Positions 46,306-57,511 are shown, counted from the first letter of the stretch. The stretch is 64,000 nt of DNA from Adiantum capillus-veneris (GCA_014529385.2 CM043961.1:15084478-15148477), one strand, 5' to 3'. Numbers and translations: made by a program. The notes: a model not told the origin generated them from the letters alone.

Positions 46306-46321
46306 CACGTCGGCGACGCCA
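46306..46321 (-). promoter_or_regulatory. Possible primer-binding site
   Basis: The - strand reads TGGCGTCGCCGACGTG. It begins with the TGG expected of a PBS and resembles the TGGCGCC-type sites used by Tat and Athila elements. The complementary tRNA was not identified. Confidence 0.35.
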
Positions 46322-46325
46322 AAAG

Positions 46326-46750
46326 CTACGAATTACTATGAACTGCTTACATCAATGCGTAGAGCTCTTACCTGCGGTTGCAATGCAACAAACGCGACTG
46401 CAATGTGACAACCGAGGAGGGAGTAGGAAGCGCGGGGAGGAGAGAAGTGAGGGCTGTTAGCTCACGTTGTGTATTTTATTATCCAAAACTTAAAAATAAC
46501 TTACAAAACTTGGCTTTTATACCTTAGCCAAGGTTTTTGGTGGTCAAAACTAATCATCTGGAGTTCTACCAAAGATGGGTAATGACAGGTTGATACAATC
46601 TAGAAACTTGTAGCCCCCGCTCATTAGTTACAAAGTTTATCCTAAAAAATAAAAGTTACAATATTCCCAATTTATAAAAATAATAAGTGTTTTACAATGA
46701 GAACTCCAAAAAATGATATCTGTGGTATCCGTGTTAGCTTACTGCTGACA
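46326..46750 (-). repeat. LTR with TATA box
   Basis: The - strand LTR starts TGTCAGCAGT at 46750, right after a GAGGAGGGGGAAAA polypurine tract (46751-46764). GGTATAAAAGCC at about 46512-46523 is a good promoter box. The inner end is uncertain because no CA terminus is obvious; I place it at the PBS-like site. No second copy of this LTR is in the window. Confidence 0.55.
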
Positions 46751-46766
46751 TTTTCCCCCTCCTCGT
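46751..46766 (-). promoter_or_regulatory. Polypurine tract
   Basis: The - strand reads GACGAGGAGGGGGAAAA, immediately before the LTR start and 25 bases after the stop codon of the ORF ending EDYFSP. Confidence 0.7.
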
Positions 46767-46789
46767 CCGTGTCGTCCCTTGACACAGCT

Positions 46790-47232
46790 TTATGGACTGA
46801 AATAGTCTTCGGGCTGGCGGTTGGCGAGGTGGTCTTTAAGCGCATTTAGTGCCTTTTGGTATCTGATTTTTCTTTCTTTATCTGGAACTTGTAGAAACTG
46901 CATGGTTACTCTGTTCTTCAGTTCCATTGCTGAGTAGCCTACAAACCTTGAGATCAGATTGCTGATCACTGGCGCAAATATCTTCATTGGCCAAGTGAAG
47001 AATCCCGTGTAGAACGCTTCCTCGAAGGCCATCCTATTGTGTGAAGGTAAAAACATGCATCTGGCATAGAAGCCATAGACATTAGGCAAAATTTGAACTC
47101 ACAAAGGGGCCCTTTAAGGAGTTTGACTTTACCTCTCTCTACCAAAATGGGCGCATGGATAAATTTTTGCAAACAAACTCCAAATTTGGCGGAGGTTTGA
47201 CAGTTGGAATGTCCTCTTCAAGCTCTATCTAT
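46790..47232 (-). pseudogene. C-terminal part of the unknown coiled-coil ORF (ORF-Y)
   Basis: The 99-codon frame at 46790-47089 reads GFYARCMFLPSHNRMAFEEA, FFTWPMKIFAPVISNLISRF and VGYSAMELKNRVTM, and ends EDYFSP and TAA. Upstream, in other frames, IELEEDIPTVKPPPNLEF and ERGKVKLLKGPLCEFK continue it to the hairpin at 47235. It is the last ORF before the PPT, the position of the extra 3' ORF or of the only ORF in a non-autonomous element. The domain is not recognised. Confidence 0.55.
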
Positions 47233-47234
47233 TG

Positions 47235-47376
47235 ATATATAGCACGCCATGAGATTCTTCATATTTTAGAAGATTATTTTTTTGATTCACTTAGATTCCG
47301 ACAGAGTTGTCACATCATAGGTGAATCAAAAAAAGAATCTTCTAAAATATGAGGAATCTCATGGCGTGCTATATAT
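47235..47376. mobile_element. Hairpin (MITE-like) insertion with 56-base arms
   Basis: Arms 47235-47290 and 47321-47376 are reverse complements with two mismatches. They start ATATATAGCACGCCATGAGA, and the loop is 30 bases. On the - strand the flanking codons read INDQEIFLRQ on one side and IELEEDIP on the other, so the hairpin interrupts a coding region. The TA-rich ends allow a TA target site, as for Tc1/mariner MITEs. Confidence 0.92.
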
Positions 47377-47394
47377 TTGACGCAAGAAAATTTC

Positions 47395-47655
47395 CTGATC
47401 ATTTATTCTTTGTTGAGTATTGTAAAGAAGCATTCACGACATCCAACTGCACTTGAATTTTTTGAGCTGACAAGGTTGTCGTTAGAAGTTTGTTTGTAAC
47501 TTCTGTCAGCTATTCATCCTTGGCTTTACATGCATCTGACAACTTAGTAAGTAGGTCACCTAACTCTTCCATCTCCTTCTGCTATCTATATCTTGCTAGC
47601 TGATGTTGTTCAGCTTGGGCTTTCATTTCCTGCACTTGCCTCTGAAGATTGTGAT
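47395..47655 (-). pseudogene. Coiled-coil middle part of ORF-Y
   Basis: The - strand reads LQRQVQEMKAQAEQHQLARY, then KEMEELGDLLTKLSDACKAK, LTEVTNKLLTTTLSAQKIQV and INDQEIFLRQ. Two TAG codons replace expected residues. The heptad-like spacing indicates a coiled coil that continues the one at 49618-49875 across the 1.9-kb insertion. Confidence 0.6.
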
Positions 47656-47896
47656 GTCGTTGGAGAGGGGGAATGGGGGAACACGCTCGACACAAACAAA
47701 AGGGCCTCTCTATAGCTTAGGGCACACACAACACCCCAATCCACTTAGTGAGCACCTTCGACTCACAGAATTCACACTATCGCACACGCGATCAAACACA
47801 ACTTGACGCACCGCAGCGCACACGCACTCAAATAGACCATCAATCAACCCTCACCCACAAAACGGCTGCAATCATCGCCTACCCTTGCACACATAC

Positions 47897-47962
<66 letters not shown>

Positions 47963-49590
47963 AGACACACTCATCGGGGGGGCGCACACGCCATCACACA
48001 CCCGGCATCACATGCAACAGAACAGAGCAAGAGAAGGGGGGGGAAGGAAATAGCACGACAAGAAACGCACGTTTTCAATGGGGGGAACTCACTCCCTGCT
48101 CAAAAACACACTATAGCCGCACTCGCCTTCACAAAATACATAGGGGGAGGCGCCCTCTCGGCCCTCTGCAGACAAAAAACCACTCTTGGCTCTTTTACCT
48201 GTGGCTCCCAAGCCTCACGAGGCGACAAAAAGCCTCCCAAAATGATAAAAAAGACTCCTTCATAGAGGAGGAGCATCCATTTTTAGCATGTTTGGCGTCT
48301 TTTCGACACATGGTGGGCTCTTTTAGACATTCTCTCATTCTCACTCGCTTTGCTCTGCTCTGCTGCTGTGGGACTTTACCTTTACATGAGGGGGGGAGGG
48401 CAATAGCGATGTCTCTACTGCCCCTTCCCTTCTCCTTTAAAATTTTGGCGCCCTATGGGCTCGCGGGACCATGCCCCACTGAAACTGGCCACGTCATCAC
48501 CGCCAACCGGCGCCACCATCCTTGCTCCACCGCGGGCGCGCCACCTGCGCCACCACCACACTCACCAAAACCGCCGGCATTTCGCCCACGGCGCCGTTTG
48601 CTGCCACCCGCAGCGCCCACAACTGCACGCCATGGCTACGGAGCTCCAAGAGCTTTCCGCCTTGTGATACCCTTAAGATGGGCTCACCCCAGCCCTTATA
48701 GTCTGGCCTCAGGCACACCGCACCCACATGTGGGTTAACTACGATGCCACGTGGCAGCACGTAATGATGGTAGCCTCCAAGGCCCCTAAAATCCCCTCAT
48801 TTTTTAAACTAAAAAAAAAACCTCTTTTGCTTGCATCAGATGCCCTACCATTCCCGACTCTTTTACCCGATGGTCGTGTCGCGAAGCCATGCCGGACCTT
48901 CACTATATCGGGCCAGTGTGATGCAAACCTGGTAACCCTTTTGACTTTTCTGAGTCCGCCGTTCAAGGCCACCAAAAACTTGAAAAATCATCTGCACACC
49001 TTCTACTGCCACCTGCTTCATCTTTCTGTATCGGGTCGACCAAGCATCCGATTGACACACCATTGATGGATGTTGGATCCTCGTGACACACAATGTTATC
49101 GAGAACTTCAGCGAGGCTCAAACGACGCCAGATAGCACATTTCCCCATGCGGTCAAGTGAGCATAGACCCGGCCCCCGGAAAATCTTCAATTGGCCATAT
49201 CTTGCTATCTAGAGCTCCGATTCGCAATCCGAGAAGACAGACATGCTCCACAACTCGAGCACTACATGCATATACACTGACATCAGCCTGGGCCATCTGT
49301 CCCTAGCTGCCCTATCCGTCGGGGATCTGCTACACACCCTTCCTTTAAACTGCAATATCTTGCACACCGGGGCTCCGTTTGACCAGCCGTCTGGACCGGC
49401 TTCTAGAGCAGATTGAGCATCACATTATAGCACATAAAACCCACACCTCGGACACAGAAGGCCACCAACCTGCTTGGCTCTTTGCAGCACACCTTTGGCC
49501 TAAAAAACCATTTTGAACATACACCTCCGCTATCCATGGGCTGCCTAGGGCTTTGGTACCTTCCCTAGCCTTTTGCACTACACTCACATG
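47656..49590. mobile_element. Insertion of about 1.9 kb splitting ORF-Y, type undetermined
   Basis: The ORF-Y text stops after ARQRQH (about 49571-49590 on the - strand) and resumes with HNLQRQVQ at about 47655. The DNA between is G/C-richer, contains a (CT)n run at 47901-47957 and no supported gene. Motifs such as CAAGATATTGCAGTTTAAAG on the - strand near 49350 resemble non-coding LTR text. Edges TGTCG...CTCACA on the + strand would fit a solo LTR, but I found no target duplication. Confidence 0.45.
47901..47957. repeat. (CT)n microsatellite
   Basis: A CT run of about 57 bases within the inserted DNA. Confidence 0.97.
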
Positions 49591-49593
49591 CTG

Positions 49594-51760
49594 TCTCTGC
49601 CTGGCATAGACCATCTCCTAGCTCGGACCAACTTTAGCTGCACCATCGTTCATTTTGTCTTCTAACTCTCCTTGGAGAGCGTCAATCACCATCTCGAGTT
49701 CTTTAGCCTTTGTGATGCGGCTAAGTGTTGTTGATTGGAGTCGTTCCGTCATATCCTGCATGTGCCTTGCATATTCGTTGACTTGTAGGATTACTTTGTC
49801 ATTTGATTGCCAGTCATCATGTCGTGCCAACTGGGTTGACATTTTTGCAGCCTCTTGTGTGTCTCTCGGTTGCATGGTGGCTGCTGGTTCTTATTTCCCT
49901 TGAGGTTGTGGTTGGCTTTATTCTACTTTGTCATCCTAAGGCTTTGTGGATGCCTTGGCTGTTTCATGCTATGTGGAGGTGGACAGTGTTTCCTTTGTTC
50001 CATGTTCTTATGTTTGCTCAAACTTTGTGGTCTCCTCTGGTGCAGGACTTGCTTCCTTTTCTGGCTCAGATTCTTTCTCTTTTTGTTGCTCTTGTGTAGT
50101 AGTAGCCTCTTGTGCAGATTCTTCTGCTTCTTTTGATTCAGGTTTTGTCTCTTTGGTGGGCTCAGGTTCTGTGGCTTTCTCTTGTTCAGACTCTGGTGTA
50201 GCTTCGACTGCTTTCTCTTATTCAGGCTCAGCTTCTTTAGTTGGCTCTTTTGTGGTGTCTTTACCTGCAGGTGATGGTGGTGGGCTCGTCATAGGATTAT
50301 CCTGCTATTCTGTAGGCGGTGAAGTGGATTGGAGAGACTCGTGACCTTGGTCGTGTTGTGCCTCTTCCCTTGCCGTTTCCTCCGCTCATCTCTGGTCCTC
50401 CACCTCTTTTGCTTTCTTTACCTCTTCTTGGGCTTCTTTCAATTTCAGGGCTTCTGCTTCTTGATACATTTTCTCCAAGGCTTTTGTTGGATCTTCAGCC
50501 TCTTTCCTGGTGTGATGCTTTGTCCGGGTCCTTTCCTTGTGCTTGTCGACTATGTTGGTAAGCATGTTTTTCGCTTTCAAAGCGGCTTGATTTTGCACGG
50601 ACTCTTCTTGGTATGCGGCCCTGGATTTTCTATTCATCTCCTCTCTTCGTGCTCTTTTTTCCTCATTATCTGAGCTATCCTACTGTGTCTTTCCGGCAAG
50701 CTTTCAGCCGACTCTTCATTAGATCTGTAGGATCTCTTGGCTGATCTTGTAGCTCGAGGATATCCAAGTGTTTTGGTCTGGGGGCAGGTGGTAGGTTGTC
50801 GGCCATGCCAATGGCATGGTATGAAATCCTTATCAGTACTTCTGGTGCACCCAGGTAAGTGATCTTTCCTTCTTTCTTTGTGCCTTTCAGAGTGGTCAGC
50901 ACATACTGTGCGTCGTCCACCAGTTGCATGGTTGTTGACTTGAGGACTTGTGTGAAAGTGGTGGCTATCGCGTGATTTGGTGTGGTAAACCTTGGTGGCC
51001 TTTTAGCTAGGAAGTAGAAATGTTGGTGGTATAACCTCGCTAGCTCTTCCACTTGCTTGTGAATTAGATCTGCTAAGGTGGGTGCGGCGGTTTCTTTGGT
51101 GAAAGTGCCTGCCGTTTTCCTGTCCCTTTCCCTCATCGTCATTCCTTCTGTGGGCAGTCAGAGTGCTTCTGGCACTATTTATTTGGTTATCAGCACTTCG
51201 GCTTTATTTCCTTGTGGGTCAGAAATTTAGGCAGTTCCATATTCTTTAATCCTGGATAAAATCTCGTAAGCTTTTTGGAAATCCACATCGCATGGTTCCT
51301 GTTCATAAAAGTCTTTGAGTCCTAGCCTGCGGTTGGCTTCTTTGGTCTCAGGCTTCGTGGCAACATCATATACTTCTTTCGGTAGGAGTTGCAACTCTAC
51401 CTGATGTTCCTCCTCACTCTTGAATCTGCTGGTGAGCACTGTGGTGTGATGCTCTTCTAGTTGTTCTTTTAAAACATATGCTGCCTTGACGGCTTTGACT
51501 GAACCTAGATCCAGTTGGTATGCGGGCAATTCCTGCAACTTTTCCTTCTGGTTGAGCCTCTTCTTGGCCCTCTCTGTTGCTTGCATGGCTCCTGTTCAGT
51601 GAATGGAGTGTCAAAGTTAGCAGATTTGTTGGATTTCTCTCTGAAATGTCCTTTAGTCTGAAATGCTGACAATTTTGGTCCAATTTGCTTCAAATCAATT
51701 TTTGAACAAGCATAGATGCAAAAAAACATGCAAGGAACAAAATTGTAAAGTCCAAACAAA
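49594..51760 (-). pseudogene. N-terminal and central part of ORF-Y, unknown family
   Basis: The main pieces on the - strand are as follows. 51227-51586 holds LKDFYEQEPCDVDFQKAYEI and LSRIKEYGTA. 50675-51142, in the same frame across TAA, TAA and TGA, holds RDRKTAGTFTKETAAPTLAD, YHQHFYFLAKRPPRFTTPNH and YLGAPEVLIRISYHAIGMAD. After a frameshift near 50690, 50386-50637 is a Lys/Glu/Ala helix. A Glu/Pro/Thr/Lys-rich stretch with stops runs to 49900. 49618-49875 is a coiled coil (MTERLQSTTLSRITKAKELE). The whole would exceed 800 residues. A gag-like structural protein of an LTR element is my guess, based on position between an LTR-like region and a PPT-LTR. No catalytic motif is seen. Confidence 0.5.
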
Positions 51761-52503
51761 TTTTTGCAACCAAAGTAAATAATCGAGATTATTTACAACC
51801 GAGTATTTTTTTCAACATTTTGCAAACTTGGCATCACAGACTTGAAGTATATACCAAATACATACTCTAAGTGAAATATGGGCTCATTTGGATGCATAGG
51901 TTGAAAATGGTACCAGATTTGGCTTTACGTCTCTGCAACAGTAGATATAGTGAAAATTTGAGATTTTGAGCTTCAAATTGGTTCAAACTTGGGTAGTGGG
52001 CTTGACACATCATGTACTTTGAATGTATGATGGCAAAATATCAAAATTTCCTCATTTTGGCTCGAAAGTAAATAATCGTGATTATTAACAATTCTACCAA
52101 TTTCAACATTTTTTGGTACAATTTGGTTCTAGGCATTGTATAGACTCTGTGTATGAGATATGAGGTGATTTGGATCAAAAAATGTTGTCCATAACCCAAA
52201 AATTGGCTTGCAAAGACTTTTTTGCGTTTTCTGGCAATTTTCCAAGTTATAGGTACTCATTTTGGCTCATACTTGATTTTTGGCATGTAATAGGTGTGTA
52301 CACATGGTAGGTAAGGTGATGTGACAATTTCCAAGAAAAAATAGTGCAAAAGTATATAATCGTGATTATTTATAGGAGTCACAAATTTTGCAAAACTTAC
52401 AACTTTTGACCTAGACACATTCTATACACCTAAAACAAGTCCTAAATTGAATTTGGTCAAGTTTGGTCTTGCCGGCATCACTTTGTGCTTTGTCGCTCTG
52501 AAA
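51761..52503 (-). other. Non-coding leader with repeated phrases
   Basis: Several near-copies of 'aaataatcgtgattatt' (about 51777, 52066 and 52350) and a 'gtgggcttgacacatcatgta' phrase at 51995 occur. The last recurs in altered form at 63307 (GTGGGCTTATTACATCATGT), in front of the gag of element X. This suggests that both are leaders of related elements. Confidence 0.45.
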
Positions 52504-52776
52504 TCACCGATTTCTGTGACTACATTGCCTGTTGAGTTGGTCAGTCACTTTTGAGGCTTTGGACTTGTCCGCAACATAGTCGTGAAGCCGCTTATCCAAT
52601 TCTGGCTCATTTGGAGTCAGTTTGACCCCGTATGATGAATTTGACGCTTTGTAGCCTTCAAGCAATTTTTTGCTTTTCGAGGGCTTTGCTTGATTGATTT
52701 CACCAAACCAATCATATACATTGTATATGAACCTCGTAGGCAAGCTGTCTGTGGAGTCAGATTGGAATTCTGGCAT
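52504..52776 (-). pseudogene. Short ORF, possible gag N-terminus
   Basis: A 90-codon frame starts MPEFQSDSTDSLPTRFIYNV, continues VYDWFGEINQAKPSKSKKLL and ends among basic residues. It starts soon after presumed LTR DNA and before the phrase-repeat leader. The composition looks like coding sequence; the family is unknown. Confidence 0.35.
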
Positions 52777-53712
52777 TTTCCAAAAACCTAACTTTTCTAC
52801 TAGGGACCCTCTCGACCCCTAGAAAGGTTCTATTATGTTAGGGCATGCTACATTTCAAATCCCATCTGATTTGGTCAAGCTGACAGGCCGCTATGGTTAG
52901 TTTTTGGTCGTAGGTCTTCGTGCACTGCTCGATTTCTAGGGGTTTAGGCTAGCTACCGGCCGTACAAAATGGATCATTGAAGAGTAAAGAACTTACCCTT
53001 CATGTCTCATGTGAGACGGTGCTGAAAAAAGGCAACTGCAAACTCCAAAAAAGACGCGCGAAAGAGGTCGAGCTCTCTCTGCAAAGGCCACAAGTGGAGA
53101 TGAGGTGGTTTTAGCCTACCTTAGATATCTATACCCGGACTTCCCAAACCAATTTTCCCCAGATTCCTTTGTTAGTCCTACTAGGCCGTGAAATCTATGT
53201 TAGACTCAAAAATTTCCTTGATCGGATTCCTGTAGCTCATTCTGCAAGAATTTTGCAAAAGTAGGCTTGGTCTCCTAATTTAGGCTTCCCGCTTCCATCT
53301 TTTGATTTCATTGAAATTTTTTGTGCTTCTCCGCCTTGTCTTTTTTATCACCATTGTGTCTTCCATTTTTCCATATGAGCTTTCTTGCTATTTATTATTA
53401 ATTTTTGACATGTTTATTAAAAAAATCAAAGAAAATACCAAAATGCTCTAAAAAAGTAAAGTGAAAATCCAAAATTAAGAAAATCCATTGAAAACATAGC
53501 TTTATTATTTTTTGTTGGATTTTTCTATTTTTAAGTCTCATTATCAATAAAAATGATAAAAAATACCAAAAAAGGACTATTTTTTGATGATTTTCAGATA
53601 GCATATACAATATTTACACTCATCGGGAAGATAGTGAATTTTCCCTTGATGATGAATTATAAGGGCATTATTAGGTAATTTTGCAAAAAATCACACGTTA
53701 ATATCAAACTTT
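52777..53712 (-). repeat. Probable LTR of element X
   Basis: A GAGGGAGGAAAAAAG polypurine tract on the - strand (about 53713-53730) is followed by TTTGATATTAACGTG, a possible LTR start near 53708. A GGGTATAGATATC box lies near 53130. The inner end was not found, and there is no second copy in the window. Confidence 0.4.
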
Positions 53713-54035
53713 TTTCCTCCCTCTTCAAACATTGCCCTTAATTACTTAGTGCCCTTCCACCCCTCCTAGATGGCGTAGTCTGGGACGACTGTGTGCATGG
53801 GTTGAACAATCGTGTCTATGCATAGCCGTGGTTGGCTATACCATGCTTTGAAGATCAATGCATTTCAAACCACTATGCTGTGCATGAGCTGGGTCTGAGT
53901 AATCAACTCAAGGGTTTCTGATGTCGAGGTTTGCTGCTGATGTCTTCCAAAGAGCAAATCTTGTAGCTTGTGTGCTCTCTGTTTGATTGTACCATCAGGA
54001 TGCTTCAACATGCTGATTGTTTGAGCTGTTGGTAG

Positions 54036-55028
54036 CACTTTTGATTGTTGTCAAGCTTTTTCTCGCCATTGGTAGCTTGGTTTGCTTGTTGCTGTATGGT
54101 GTGGTGGAGTCTTTTGAGACTTAACTCGCCATTGCTTGATTGGTTTTACGGTTTGTGGAGAAGATAAGTGCTCCTTTTTCTTCCAAACCAGTTTCATGTT
54201 ACGTTCCTTGCTTAGAAATGCTCGTCTATGTGTTTTTACCCGTGGAACCTTCTTTTGTTTTGTCGGTGAAGTTTTATGAACCCAGATTTCAATCGGCTTA
54301 TCCTTAAGCTGTGCTTTTGGTACCCAATTTTTCCTGACTCCTTGCATGCTACTTGTAGCATTTTCTTGTCGAGGGGATGGAGAAGATTGATTACTTCGTG
54401 GTTTGGTCTGCTAATTGCTTCCTTTCCATTCCTCCTTGCTTGATGCAATTGGAACAATGAGTTGCCTGCCTTTAGGTGATAGATTGAGCTGATTTGTATC
54501 TCAATCTGGTACTGCTTTGTATGTCCGCATCCAGGGAATTCCAAGAATCATCGTCTCATTCATGTGTTCATCTGGTAAGCATACAAACTGATGAGGACAT
54601 GAACATCCATGTACTATCACGTTCAAGTTGACTACTCCCAATGTTGGGGTTGGGTTCTTGTTGCATCCTTTGATTGTTGCTATTCTTGCTGTCAAAGCTT
54701 GACTTGTTGCCTTCTTGTACGTGGAATAACTGACTGCATTTACTCTAGCTCCTGTGTCGACCAAAGCATTGGTGCTATGATTGTTGAGCTATAGTTTGAT
54801 GCGCAAGTCCACTTCGTCTAACCATTCATCATCTGTTGAAACTGCATCTTTAGGTAATTCCCATTGTCGGTCATCTACTTCCAGTGTGTTGATGGGAATT
54901 GGCATCTGTTGATTCATGAGAGTAGCTTTCCATTTAAGTACTCGAAGTCGAGATTCTTCTTGGGCTTCATCAATAACCTGCTGTCGTTTAATCTTCCTTT
55001 GCTCGGCTTCATGCATTCTTTCTAGCAA
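54036..55028 (-). pseudogene. Extra 3' ORF of element X with a second retropepsin-like domain
   Basis: After the integrase end, 54789-55028 encodes a charged linker (RMHEAEQRKIKRQQVIDEAQ, ending VDLRIKL). In the same frame, after a TAG at 54789-54791, 54501-54764 continues ALVDTGARVNAVSYSTYKKA and later ETMILGIPWMRTYKA. The DTG triplet and the ILGIPWM segment are the two hallmarks of a retropepsin fold. A basic, Lys/Pro-rich tail follows to about 54051, frame-shifted. Element X already has a protease at 59257-59949, so this would be a second one. Confidence 0.7.
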
Positions 55029-55039
55029 CTAGTTGGTTA

Positions 55040-56470
55040 GCAAAAAATTGTGTTTCTTTAAATGACATCCACTAATCCAATTAGCCATTGGTTCACCATC
55101 TAGGGTGGACAATTTTATGGCTCCACTTGGAGATACATCTTCAATGATAAACGGTGCGTTTTCCTTTTTCTTAAACTTGGAAATGTGTTGCTTAAGGGAA
55201 TAGATTAAAACTAAGTCCCCTTTCTTGAATATTTTTGTGATAAAGTGGGAATCAAAAAACTGTTTTTGTTTCCACTTTTATGCATAGATGTGAGCTACAG
55301 TAGTTAGCCTTTTCTCATCTAGCTTTTCCAAATCTTCAAGTCTTTTTGACAATCCATGTCCAGTCCACTCAAGATTCCGTGCTACCCTTAATGTCTGCAA
55401 TAGAAATTCTATTGGCAGTATGGCATCAAGACCATAAACAAGGTTAAAGGGTGTAGCATTTAAAGCTGTTTTGAATGAAACTCAATATGCCCATAGAGCA
55501 GCATGGAGATTCATTTCCCAGTATGTCCTTCCTGAACTAACCACTTTAGTTAGCACCGAGCTAAGAATTTTGTTTGTATGCTCAGCTTGTCCGTTTTCTT
55601 GTGGGTGATAGAGAGCTAATTTGTTATGTATTACCATAAACTCATTAAGAAAATACTCGATTACCTAATTGAGGAAATGAGTTCCCCGATCATTGACAAT
55701 TTCTAATGGTAGTCCATATCTCGTGAATAGATACTCATATAAGAATGCAGCAGTGGTTCTGGCATCATTCTTTGAGTTGCTTTAGCCTCGGCCCACTTGG
55801 TCAAATAGTCCGTAGCTACAATGATATATGAGCTTGGGTTCTATAAGCAGGTGGCTGTATTGGCCCAACAAAATCTATACCCCATTTTGCGAAAGCTCTA
55901 GCCCCCATCATTGGACTTAAGGGCATGCTATATACACGTGTTGGCATCTTTGCTCGTTGTTGACAAGCATCACACCTTCGAACATATTCTTTGGCATCTG
56001 CAAAAAGTGTTGGCCACCATATGCCTGCCATTAAGATTTCTCTTACGGTGGTCTCACTAGGAAAGTGACCTCTAGCTAATCCAGCATGTGCTTGTTCTAT
56101 AATCGGCATATATTCATCTTCATTTGCACAGAGATGCAAATGTTGATCCTTACCTCTCCAATACAATTGGTGCGCAATAAGAGCATAGTCTTTCAATTGC
56201 TCTTTGACGGCGTTTACTCATATCCTCAAGAAATGTTCGGCTTGATAAGTAAGTAAACAGATAGTTACTCCACTTAGGAACATGTGACATTTGAAACAAT
56301 CTTACATGAGGTATGGGTGTTTGTTTTTGACATTCAAGACAATCCTTTACAAAAGATCGAACATCACTCCTCATAGTCGGCCAAAATACTCCAAGTCTCA
56401 TAATTCGTTGCATAGTTTGGTCTTCCGCAAAGTGAAGTCCTACTATGGTAACATGTGCTTGACTTAGGTA
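55040..56470 (-). pseudogene. Integrase of element X with two zinc-binding modules
   Basis: The first module is AHVTIVGLHFAEDQTMQRIM to VKDCLECQ (56150-56450). The second is AHAGLARGHFPSETTVREIL to YVRRCDACQQ (55900-56110). Each is preceded by a short linker containing L-YxRxxD or LYWRGKDQ. Catalytic core text follows: WGIDFVGPI (first Asp), DYLTKWAEAKA, NDRGTHF (second Asp) and NGQAEHTNKILSSVL (Glu). The C-terminal part has ALNATPFNLVYGLDAILPIE. Stops and frame changes occur near 56150-56196, 55816 and 55660. Confidence 0.8.
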
Positions 56471-57511
56471 CTATTTTTTTTCTTCAATATTAATGCATAA
56501 AAGAAAAATTCCATCTCGACTTCTTTTGTATAGCCTACCAGCTAGTAATTGATACATAGCCAATTGCTCGATTAATACGATCGTAATAGGAAGTGGTATT
56601 TGTGAATCCACTTGAGCTATTGTCATCAATGACACAATGTTTTCCAACCATCGAGGTATCATTTCCACGGAGAACAAATAGGCATCTGGTAGATCATCAT
56701 CTACCCCTTTAGGTGATTCTCCTGAAACAATCCTTGACAAATGATCTGCTAGTTGATGTATTGTGCCCTTTTTTACAACCACAGTGAAATCAAATTCCAT
56801 AAGAATGATGAACCATCTCACTATTCTTCCTGTGCTGCATGGCTTGTTGACCAAATACAACAAAGCTTGGTGGTCTACAAAGAGCACAAACTTGCTGGCT
56901 AATAGGTAATGTCTATACTTTTTAACGGCATAGATCATTCCTAATCCTTCCCTTTCAGTGGTGGTGTAATGTTTTTTTGCCATGTTCAACTGTCGGCTAG
57001 CATAAGAAATAGGAAAGTCAATTTTTATGTCTCCTGGTTGAGCTAGTATACAACCGATAGCAAAATTGGAAGCATCTACATGTACGTGGAATATCTTATT
57101 CCAATCTGGTGCTTTCAATATTGGAGCTGAGGTGAGAGCTTGCTTAAGCTTTATGAATGATTCTTCACATGCCTCGGTCCACTCAAAGTGTGTAATCAAG
57201 CTATACATGGGTTTTGCAATTATAGTGTACATGTAGATGAACCGTTTGTAATATTCACAATGCCCCATGAAAGTTTGTACCCCCTTGACTATTGTTGGTC
57301 TAGGCAAATCAACAAGGATATAAATTTTTTCAATATTAGTAGCTATGTCATTTTTAGACACTATATGTCTAAGAATATTTCCTTGTCTTCCCATGAATGT
57401 GCACTTTTTAGGATTTATGCAAATCCTATAAAGTCTACATTTTTTGAATACCTTTTTGAGGTGTTCAAAATGATCAGCCCGGATTGATGAATGTACGCAT
57501 AAATCATCCAT
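56471..57511 (-). pseudogene. Reverse transcriptase end and RNase H of element X
   Basis: The 346-codon open frame starts at the catalytic MDDLCVHSSIRADHF of the RT. It continues through the thumb and connection (ECEYYKRF-like text) into RNase H: HVHVDASNFAIGCIL (first Asp), TTEREGLGMIYAVKKY (Glu), FVLFVDHQALLYLV (Asp) and HQLADHLSRI. It is well preserved and stops where the integrase module begins. Confidence 0.9.

Noticed and set aside
47959-48738. A 259-codon + strand frame
   Set aside because: It begins in a (CT)n run, has Pro/His/Thr-rich composition with no domain, and overlaps the presumed insertion. It looks like chance in G/C-rich DNA.
49803-50673. Several + strand frames rich in Phe, Leu, Cys and Ser
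   Set aside because: They are the reverse complement of the Glu/Lys/Pro-rich coding text of ORF-Y on the - strand.
53398-53610. A 70-codon - strand frame rich in Phe, Ile and Lys
   Set aside because: It is AT-rich LTR-type DNA without coding character.
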